A stretch of DNA of 64,000 bases, taken from contig BPQB01000069.1 of assembly GCA_019973155.2 (NCBI GenBank), forward strand, positions 124,001 to 188,000, given 5' to 3'. Numbering within the stretch: the first letter of the stretch is position 1; the number at the start of each line of letters is the position of its first letter. The DNA comes from Phanerochaete sordida (lineage: Eukaryota > Basidiomycota > Agaricomycetes > Polyporales > Phanerochaetaceae). Under the pieces are notes generated by a model. That model did no database searches. It saw only the letters and a list, made by a program, of their open reading frames with translations, and was not told where the DNA came from. The translations under genes were made by a program, and so were the position numbers. This document shows positions 54,833 to 64,000 of the stretch, one piece after another.

Positions 54833-57800
54833 GTCGAGCGGGATGGCCCAAGCGCGGAGGAAGGCGGCGACCGTGGTGGAGAGGTGCGCGAGAATGGTCG
54901 CAAAGAGGCTGCCGACGTCGCGGACGGTGTCGGCGGGGCAGGAGATGGGGGGAGGGGAGAGAGAAGGGGCGGGCGGGGGAGCGGGTCGGCGGCGCGCGTT
55001 TTGAGGAAACAGGCGACCCCGGATTGCCTTTTGGGGAAGGCCCTCCTTTCCAGTCAGATTTCCCTCCGTGACCCCGATGACGCCCCGCTCCCCGGACCCT
55101 CGCCACCGCCCTCATCAAGGGCTCGGGATCCGAATCCCGCCGGCGCTCTCCGCCCGCGCGCCCATCCCCCGTGCACCCCCCGATAGCCCCCGCAGCCGAC
55201 CGCCGCGCCTTTTCTCTCTTTCCTCGTCCAACACGGGCCGTCTCGAGCTCGTCGTCCCCGCCGCCGCCCGCCGCACACACCCCGCCCGCCGCGCCGACGT
55301 CCACGCCACCGCGCGCAGCGCAGCGCACGCTCGCACGCCGCCGCATGCAGCGCCCCTTCCCTATTCTCCGAGCGTCGACCGTCCATGGAACCCTTCGACG
55401 TCTGATACACGCGGTTGCGGCTCTCTTCGGTCATGGATATCACGCTCACGCCCTTGCCGCTCTCCTTGAACTCTCGGCGGCCAAGTGACCGCCCTCCTAC
55501 CTCCCTCGTATGTCTTAGCACCTTTGGCGTGCACAAGGCGAGTTCTGGCTACCCAGGTATGTCGCCACTGTCGACGACGCGTCCGTGACCTGCTGAGCTC
55601 GTGCAGAACACCGCATATATGTGCACGTATGCGCACCGCGCTCGCCGGCCGCGACCTCCACCTACGTATGCTCGATACGTCAGTCCGCCCGGGCAACTTT
55701 GTCATTTGACGCGAACCTCCGCATGGGCCGGACCACCCTGCGAGCGTGATCGGCACAGGTTCGTCCGCTGCCTATAGCATCCACACCCCGACGCGTCTAG
55801 GCACGCGTTCTCATGCGCCTCTTTCATTTAGGCACTGGGCGGCCTGGCGTCGCTGCTGGTGGGACATAATCAGCCCCGGCTGCCCGCGCAAGTTCCCGCG
55901 CACGCTGGAAATGGCAACGCCTTCAGGTCGCGTCAGCTGAGCCCACAAGCCGCCTCCGCCCCGCATCCGCGCCTCACATCCCAGCCTTGTGGACCTCCCG
56001 CAGCACGCCAGCCATTCAGCGAACTCCGAGAACGCGGAGGACATGCGCCCGCGCTAGAGTGTCGTTCCGAGGCTGCTCCCCGCCTCGCGTCGGCAAGCGA
56101 GAGCCTCAAGGCTGCGCGGTGTTCGCGCTCTCAGGCGTATGAGCCGCGGCGCGCGGCGCGCCCTGTCGTGACCTGCGCTCGCCGTGATCTCGCTGACGTC
56201 GGCGAGGCTGGCGCGGAGAGGTCTCCGGGGTCCGCTGCTGCGACCCGGGATGCGCGCCCGACGGCCCCTGATGCGCTGGCGCGCTCAATGTGTTGGTCCG
56301 ATTCCGGACCAAAGATGGCAGTCGTCGTCGGCGCAACAATCGTTTTGCCCGAGCCCAGTCCCACCTCCCGCCCACGTGTCTTCGAATGGAAAATCCGCGC
56401 CGCTTGCGCCGCAGCGCACGCCTTACTCGCCCGTTACGTACTTTGGCACCTCGGCGTCGTTCCGGCGACTCCTGCGCGCGCACAGCCGACGCACGCCCTG
56501 ACCCACGGGCGCCGACACCGTCCTCCCCAAACTCGGCCAGGTTTCAGCTCTCCGCGCCCCTGTTCGCGCCGTCGCCGCCAGCTGCGCACCGTGCCGCACA
56601 CAGATCTTCAAGTCCGACACCGCCCGCGCGCCCCGCCCGCCGCACATGCCGACACGGCCGAAGGGCATGGCTAATCGCCCGCGCCGGCCTAGGCCCCGCG
56701 CCACGCCCCGCCGCGCGCGCAGCGGACCCTTGCGCGGGCTGCGTAAGCGATATCGATCAGATAGCGCACACACGTCGGACGCAGACTCCGCCCGCCCTGT
56801 GCGCAATGTCTGCATCCGCGCGCTTCCCACCCGCGGGTCTCCTTGAGAGCGCGCCCGCCAGCCTCGGCTTGACCGCGGCCGCGGAGGGCCGTGGCCGCTC
56901 GTTAGCAACGCCTTTCCAACGAGGCCGCCGGGCCCACCGCGTCATGTGTCCCGCACTGCCCAACCCGGCAGCGCAGAGCCTCGCCGACGCCCACACTCGT
57001 CAATCAGCGAGCCTCTTCCATCATGGCTGATCCTCCACGCCCGACCCAGAGCGCCCCCGCTCGCCCATTCAATAGCACAGGCTGGCGCTGTGCGTCTATA
57101 ATCGCCCCTCCGGTACCGTAATCTTGAGCGCCCGCCGTGCGTTCTGTCCGTCAGCGCGCATGTGCGCACCTCGTCATCTTGCCCCTCCGCTCGTCCCAGC
57201 AGCGCTGTCCTTGTGGAATCTTTGCTTCTCCTCGCCTGCCCTCTGTACGATAGCGAGCCCCTAATAAACTCGATTTATCGACTCGCTTCCCTCGCTGTAC
57301 GTCCACCCCACCGTTCTCTGACCCGACATGACGCCACTCGGCCGCGCGCGGTACACCACGCACCATGCACTCGTCCCTGCGCACAGTAGCGCGACTCCTG
57401 GCCTCGAGAATAGACGACTGGCCGCACAAATCTCGCCCGACCGGCGCGCACGCCCCCGCGGAGGCTCCTCCGGCGCTCCCCGAGCCCTCCCCCGCGCCGC
57501 GCCATTGGCGGATAATTCGCCCTGGCGCGAAGGGACGGACGTGCGAGAAGCGGCCGCCGCGACGCACGCAGGCCGCATGGCCAGCGCACTCGCGAACCTT
57601 GAGTCTACGGCGGCCCGTCGCCGCTTCGCGTTCCATTCACCTGTTCGCGCGCCCGCTGCGCCTGCCCGCGCCGCCACAGGGGGCGTTACGCGATGGCGTC
57701 GCCTCGAGCTGCCAGACGCGCATGGCGCCCGCGCCACCGCCCGCTGCAGGCACGCATCTGCGCGCCGGCGCGGGCTGTGACCCGCGGACGCTCTACGCGG

Positions 57801-60357
57801 GCCCCGCGCCCTGCCCGCGTGGACACCCGCTGCGCGTGCCGGCCGTGCGGGCCCCCCGCCGGTAGGCCCACGGGTGCACGTCAGCGTCGGATCAGAGTGT
57901 CGACCGCGGACGTGATTCTCGTGCCTCTCGGTCTCTTTTGCTGTTCACCCTGGCACCCGCCGCCACACCCAGGTAACGGCGACCCACGTCGTGGTCGGTC
58001 GCCCGCTGCGCCTGGCGCTGCTCAGCCACGACGGGCCGACGGGGAGTTGGCGTCGATGGACTGAATACTGGAACAGTATGTGTCGATGCGTCAGATGATT
58101 TCGTAGCTGGCAGATGATGCTGATGCTCCTTCATGGCAGACGACCGAGCAGATGGTGAGCGGGAGAATCGTGGGGTGACTGCAGCACGGTGACTATCCGG
58201 TATCTGCATGCCGTCACCCTCGGATCGTCGAGAGCCCCTTGCACCGTCATACGGCATTCTCACCTGAGCGCACGCCTGTCACGATGTATGCGCGCCTCTC
58301 TTGCTCTGCGACTGCCAGCAGGCTAGACACGACCGTACACAAAACTCTGCGAAGTCCACGCCCGCATCGTGGTGCGTCGCTTCTATGGTCTGCTGCGTCA
58401 GAAGCTAACACTTCTGGGCAGCGCAGGAAGCACCCCTGTGGCTGACTCTCTGGAAGAACGGTTCACTCACGACGGCACACCGCGAGCGCGTTGCGCGCGT
58501 TCTGACGACCTTGACCTCCATCCGTCGACGTGAAGCCCGACCGATCGCGCGTCTGGCACGCAGATTTTCGCGATCTGCGTGACTCTCGGAGTTCTTCTTG
58601 CCCGCCCTGCGCGCATAGCGCCGGCGAAGGGCAAGCCTGCACGCTCGCGCGTCCCCACACGAGGCGAAACGTTACTCGCGCTGCAAATCGCAAGGTGTAT
58701 TCCGCGGAGCCTACGCGTACGTCTTCCCTGGCTATCTCGATGTTGTACGGTATTGACGCGCGGATGCAGGTACGTCACGCGCGTGAGCGCCCCGCGAGTG
58801 CCACCGATTCGTTCTTTCACTTTGCGGACGCGCTGCTCGCAGCTTTTGGCTGCGACCTGGACGTGTGGAAAACGCAATCGACGGACGGCCACGGCAAGAG
58901 CAGAAGCTCGACGTCGGCGTTCGCTAGCGTCCCCGTGTCTGGCATCTGCAGGCTCCTTGTCTCCGCCTCTCCCTCCTTCACGGTCACGACGTCCGCTTAG
59001 TGGCTGAGCTAGTGCCGTGCATTGCGTCCGTCCATGCCGCGGGCTGCTAGTCCCCAATTAATAGTCGCCTGTACGTCATGCTGCTAGGACGTGTACGGCA
59101 CTGCGTTCTCATGCTCCGTCGTCTCGCAGGCGTGCTTCGCGACGGCTTCACAACGGCTTCGCAATGCGCTTCGTCCATGGTATGTTGTGCGCGGCTGTCG
59201 ACGTGCAGACGCAGCTACGGTGCGTGCGACTTGCTTTCTAGAGACCTTCCTTTTCTAACGAGGCGCAGTCGGTACGGCATCAGGACCCTCGGCGGCGCAG
59301 GCATCTTTCCCACCGATATGAGCTTCGGCCGCGACAATGGACCAACGTTCTTTGTCGACGGCGGGTGTGTCTGGGACACGCAAGGCCTGACAGGTTGCGT
59401 CGCGCACAGGCTTCTCCCGGACGGCCAATCCTAGGATGCTATGTAGGCTTTCTCGACCGCAAACCGTCCTAAACAGGAATGCCATCCTACTCTTCTGTTC
59501 GCGCCGCTCCAAATACAACCTGGATTGGGCGGAAACTACAGGCGCCCTGACAAGGCGCCCTATGTTTGCGTCGATTCTGTCACCTTCGCGGCCCAAAAAC
59601 CCGCAAACCGCGGATGCCGCTCTACGAGCGGCGCACCGAATGTGCGCGCGCTGCTGTCGCTCGGTGTCTACTGCTGCCCCGTACGGGGCATCAGGCGGTG
59701 CAAGGTGGGAGCCGGAGCCTCGAGGAGCATGTCGCTGTGCGTAGTAGCACCGCCGCGCGGTGGTGCCCGCTATCTGGACATCGCAACGGACACGCCGGGT
59801 CAGTTGAGGTCGCCTCTTCCGATATCCATGCGATGACGCGCGCGCTCGTCCTGTGCTGTTCCAGCAGAGCGATATGTCGTGAGCAGGGGTGCCTTGTTCG
59901 CCAAAACCGTGGAGGCCTGTACGGACATGGCGTCGTCGTTGCTGGGTTCTGAAGCAGTATTTACCGTGTACGATAGGCCGGCGGGGGATAGCTCGACGAA
60001 ACGCAGGTGAATCGTCGTACAAGGACACTCGGGACGAACGTTCCTATGGAGCTGATCAGGGAGAGTGCCCATAAAAGGAAAGACTGGGGAAATGAGCAGT
60101 CGGCCGGGGTATGACTCGGAATGGGCGGCTTGGTCGTCCCTCAGCCGTCACTTGCACAGCGACCACGACGGCCAACCAACATCGTCAGATATCCCAACCA
60201 CCTGCTCTCGTATTATTCTCTCTTGCTTTCCTTCCTCATCGTCCACGTCTTGCATTAACTTTCAAGACTACCTCCGACTGCGGCCGCCGCCCACAATCAT
60301 CTCCGTGTATCTTGGTCTTTGTCGACTATCTATCCATCTACACCTACGTCTAGTTTA
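54833..60357. other. 5.5-kb GC-rich region without recognisable gene
   Basis: Apart from the possible 5' extension of the zinc-finger gene near 54840-55000, no coding exon is supported. Frames of up to 270 codons occur on all strands, overlap each other and are rich in Arg, Ala and Pro. The longest on the minus strand around 59255-60028 begins only with GTG. 55900-58000 is C-rich on the plus strand. No rRNA, tRNA, transposase or clear repeat was found. The AT-richer stretch at 60200-60357 with pyrimidine tracts looks like the promoter and leader of the BCAS3-like gene. Confidence 0.5.
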
Positions 60358-63300
60358 ATGCCAGTCAAGAACAAGCGCAATGGTGCATCTAGGAAGCAGC
60401 GAAGTGAAGCATTGCCAGTCATGTACTCTAATTCCCTCCTCGAGGACACCCCGTCGACCTCGGCGGCCTCGTCACCCGCCGACTATCCACCGGCTCTCGA
60501 GGTCGCCATGGAGGCCAGCGCATACGATCCAGGGCCCGCATATATGCAGGAGGAGGTAGCAATGGGGGTGGCGGAGGGAGATCTCCTTGGGTCGGAGGTG
60601 GCGGAGCAGCTGCACGTCGATGAGGAACTCCCGCTACCCGTGCCGCCGCCGACTACGATACGTGGCTCACCACTCGCGATAAGCAAGGTCGGACCTGAGT
60701 CACCCGCTCTCAATCCCGAGCCCCTCGTCGACGCGGACGTATCCGACGGTCCGGAAGTGCAGGAACGAGGACATGTGCGGTCTCCGGTGCTTGCACGGTG
60801 AGTCATACTATCGATTCTCGCACGCAGCCCTGTTCGCTCGAACGCGAGAGCAAGACGCTTTTGTTCGCTCAGTCAAGTCTCGTCAATTGCAACCGTCACT
60901 GCGCTTTGTTGCGTCGGTCCATGCATCACCCCACCGGACGTCTGGGCGCGTTCACCACTTCAGGGGCGTATACGCATACAAGCGTGTTCCCAAGGGTGAC
61001 GACGCGAGGACCAGCACCGGTATCCAGCACCACGCTCAGGAGCGGTGCTGCTGGTGCCCTGCACGTGTTCTGCGCGTCCCGGACCATACTGGACGATCTG
61101 CTGACTATCTACGCCCAGGGAGCCATCCGCCCTTGAATCGTTCTCCCGAACCATACGAGGCTACGTGCCGTCGTCCATCCCCATCCCCTCCGTCGCGCCC
61201 ACACCACCGCGCGTATCCCGTCCGCTGTCGTTCGGCACGCTTCTCTCGCCGACACGCGGCGTTTCCTCCTCTTCGTCGCGCAGCCGCGGCCCGGATCTCG
61301 AAGAGACGACGAAGCGACGCGGAAGCGATGTGAGCGCCGACCACCGTGCGCGCTGGCGCGAGCAACAGCCCGTCCTGGACGAGAACGATGGCGCGGTGTT
61401 CAGCCTCGACGAGGAGGTTGCGCCCGAAGCGATACGGCCGACATTCGCAACGCGCTATCCGGGAACGAACTCTGGAGAGGAAATTCTATGGTCGGCTTGG
61501 GACAGCATCGAAGCTAATGGCTCGTCGAGGTGCGCATCTCGTTATATGCGCTACGCAGCCGGCACTGACGCGTGTTCGTAGACGTGTACTTCTTGTCGGA
61601 TACCGCAGCGGGTTCCAGATGTGGGATTGCTCCAACCTGGGGTCAATTTCCGAGATTCTGAACTTGTCTGGATCCGAATGGAACGACGTGCATATGGCGG
61701 CCGTCCTTCCTAACCCGCTCGAGTCGGGTTCAGCTGACCCTTTGGCGGACCAGCGCCCAGCAATCGGCATAGTGTGAGCTTCTTACATTCCGTTGTATCT
61801 ATCCCTATCTCACGTTAAATTCCAGTAGATCCTCTACGCCGGAAACTGCGGAATTCTTGGTGTATTCCTTGCGCTCGCACACTATCGTCAAGTCTTCCAA
61901 GCTGCCATCTCTTCATACCTTCACCGCTTCACGCGACTTTCTTGTATTGGTAAGTCTCCACCACCCTACGATGTAGCCGCCACTGATTGTTTGTTCAGAG
62001 TGCGACACAACCTCCCGCACTCCATGTTCTATCATCACGGACCTTCACCCCATTGTATATTATCCCCTCTTCATCACTCGTTACGTTCGCACACCACACA
62101 CATACACCATTGGAAACAAACACTGTATTATCACCAACCGTAGACCCAAGTCACCACTCAGCTCCGCAGCCGGCGATACCCAGTCCCATATTCTCTCTAT
62201 CTAATCGGCTTCTTGCATACGCATCGCCGCCGCCGAAGCTCGAGTCGCCTCTCGAGCCGCCGTCAAGGCTGCCACGCACGGCGTCGCAAAGCTCTGACGA
62301 CGCAACCCTCAAGTTTCCCATGACGCAGGCCGAGCTCGGTTCAGCCGCCGTGAAGATCGGCGGTAGCGTTCTTAGCGGCATGAAGGTCCTCGGCGGCATG
62401 GCGTTCACAGCAGCACGCGCTGGCGTATCAGCCGCGGCGACGGCCGCAGAGCGCAGGTACTCGACGGACGCCAACACTGCCGGCGCCGTCCCCGGAAAGT
62501 TTTTCTCCAGGAGCGCTCCGGCGGCCAGCGGGCACGAGGACCAACGTTATACCCAAGCAGGCGGGGACGCCGCCTCCGACACCATAGAGCCGCCTGCGAC
62601 CGACAAGACGGACCCGGTCGAAGTGGCGCACCACGTCACAATCGTCGACCTAGCCCCACTGCTCACGAACGCGTCTCAAGGCCCAACGCGCATCGCAGAG
62701 TTCCTCGTTGGCAAGGACCAGCCCGTCAGCCTTGTCCAGTTCTCAGCCGACGGCACCTCCCTCCTCGTCGCGCTTCGTGGCGGGCATGTCATGAAGGCGT
62801 TCCAGCTGCGCCCGACGCGGCGCCACGCGGGCAGTGCAGGCGATACGGACGGGCTCGAGGCCCCTTGGCACATCTATGACCTTCGACGCGGTCGCACGTC
62901 GGCCATCGTCGACAGTCTCACCTGGGCGCACGACGGCCGCTGGATGGCCGTCGCCACCGAGAAGGGCACGGTGCATGTGTTCGCGACCAACCCCTACGGC
63001 GGGCCGTCGGACGAGCGGAGCCATCTCGACGGACGGGTGGTCAACCCGACGCAGATGGTATGTATTTGACCCTTGTGTTGTGGCGATGCGCTCATCCAGA
63101 TTGTGGTGCAGCAGCCGCTGTCGACGGAGGTACACCCGCTCATCCGACTGCGGGTCCAACGGATGCAGGGCCCGGACGCGGTCTCGGTACCGGTCGCGTT
63201 CACCTTCCTTCCGCCGGAGACACACCTACCATCCTCGCTGTCTCCATCGTAAGCACAATAGCACCTTGTCTTCCCAACAGTGGCTGATAACTCGACGCAG

Positions 63301-64000
63301 ACATGCACATCACCAAGACACTCTTTTGTTCGACCCACGGGACGGAACGCTCTCGCTACGCCGAATCGCGTTATCCAAGCAAACTCGCGAGCGCGTCCCG
63401 TCCACGTTTGGCTCTGTGCCTCTACCTGGAGGCACGAGCATTTCGCTCCCCGGGGCGAGCACTCTCACTGCGCAGGTGTCGTCTGGTGGCGGCCGCGCGC
63501 CGTCGGCCCTGACGAAGATGATGACGCGTTCGACGGAACTCGTCGCCACCGAGAACGTCATCGCGACCTGGACTTTGCGCAGAGCGAAGGATTGGAAGGA
63601 GATACGGCGTACGATGCGGCCCCCGCAGCCTAGGCGGCGCCATGCGCGGGTCGCCAAGCCTGAGTGAGTCGCGAGTTCTACGTCCGCCTATTCACCTGAC
63701 TGATCCTTCGGCGCGCAGCTGGCTCTCGCAGGCAGAGCTGTCGACTCACTCGCGCTCTACACGCATCGTACCCCGCTCCCTCTACCTCGCCCACCAGTTC
63801 TCGTTCTACACTCTTGGCGAGGACTACCACGGTCTCCTGCGCAGCTTCAACTTCGACGTTCCCGCCGCGAAAGTCGAAGTGCGCCGCCAGATCGAAGTCA
63901 ATGCGTCGGGCTCGTCGATGAGCGAGTCCTTCGTCTCCGGGTCGTCTTTGCCGTCGCAGTCGGGCTTCTCGACGTCTTACGACGAAGCCGTCTCAGTCGA
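60358..64000 (+). CDS. BCAS3-like WD40 protein, 3' end beyond window
   Basis: The first exon starts MPVKNKRNGASRKQRSEALP at 60358 and is probably spliced with GTGAGT at about 60800 to an exon near 61170. After LDEEVAPEAIRPTFATRYPG the BCAS3 propeller starts: RRVLLVGYRSGFQMWDCSNL, then LVYSLRSHTIVKSSKLPSLH, LSNRLLAYASPPPK, and GSAAVKIGGSVLSGMKVLGG. PVSLVQFSADGTSLLVALRG, IYDLRRGRTSAIVDSLTWAH and DGRWMAVATEKGTVHVFATN with PYGGP are the diagnostic BCAS3 blades. Downstream exons continue (TLLFDPRDGTLSLRRIALSK; LYLAHQFSFYTLGEDYHGLL) to the window edge. BCAS3 proteins in other organisms bind phosphoinositides or act at the phagophore; a cytosolic role in membrane trafficking or autophagy is likely by family. 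The first intron is longer than usual and uncertain. Confidence 0.82.

Noticed and set aside
59255..60028. 257-codon minus-strand frame
   Set aside because: It starts only with GTG, has no domain and sits in a composition-biased stretch.
1..64000. tRNA or rRNA genes, transposase genes
   Set aside because: I looked for T-loop GTTCGA-type motifs with paired stems, rRNA cores and transposase-like motifs and found none convincing by eye; a tRNAscan and repeat search would be decisive.

Overview
The window reads as nuclear DNA of a filamentous basidiomycete, most likely a wood- or litter-degrading agaricomycete. Genes are split by introns of about 45-60 bp with GT..AG ends. Coding DNA is GC-rich. 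Several protein families are typical of Agaricomycetes: an uncharacterised N-terminal module fused to WD40, F-box/nucleotidyltransferase-like proteins, a heme-thiolate peroxidase and secreted GH3, GH79 and GH92 enzymes. The species was not identified. All gene models are read by eye from splice signals and paralogue comparison, without transcripts.

Layout. 1-4942 holds a dispersed GC-rich repeat (three partial copies), a 5'-truncated WD40 paralogue (copy A, + strand) and a decayed fragment of a GH3 gene. 4943-8079 is an intact secreted GH3 glycosidase. 8189-22208 is a same-strand (-) array of four intact modular genes (copies B, C, D, E). Each has an N-terminal two-part module, a short helical module and a C-terminal WD40 propeller. 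Intron positions are largely conserved. Copy F (28461-29410) keeps only the N-terminal module. An HDHD2-like phosphatase gene (24317-25309) and a 100-bp-period minisatellite (about 25740-26830) lie between E and F.

30281-36227 has a head-to-head pair of MetE-like (YxjG-type) methyltransferase paralogues and a 2-oxoglutarate/Fe(II) dioxygenase. 38040-43598 has a tail-to-tail pair of secreted glycosidases, GH79 and GH92, bracketed by two short palindromes rich in telomere-like GGGTTT/AAACCC. 43795-51482 holds two intact and one decayed copy of an F-box/nucleotidyltransferase-like gene, with a heme-thiolate peroxidase and a conserved unknown between the intact copies. 52433-54832 encodes a coiled-coil/zinc-finger protein with an acidic Asp-Ala repeat. 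54833-60357 is GC-rich and appears gene-free. A BCAS3-like WD40 gene starts at 60358 and runs off the window.

The most interesting system is the A-F family. It is a locally expanded and rearranged array of multidomain WD40 proteins with full-length, N-terminal-only and WD40-only members, plus an inverted duplication that carried a piece of the neighbouring GH3 gene. The architecture recalls modular fungal sensor proteins, but no NACHT/NB-ARC nucleotide-binding motif was seen. Any immune or allorecognition role is inference.
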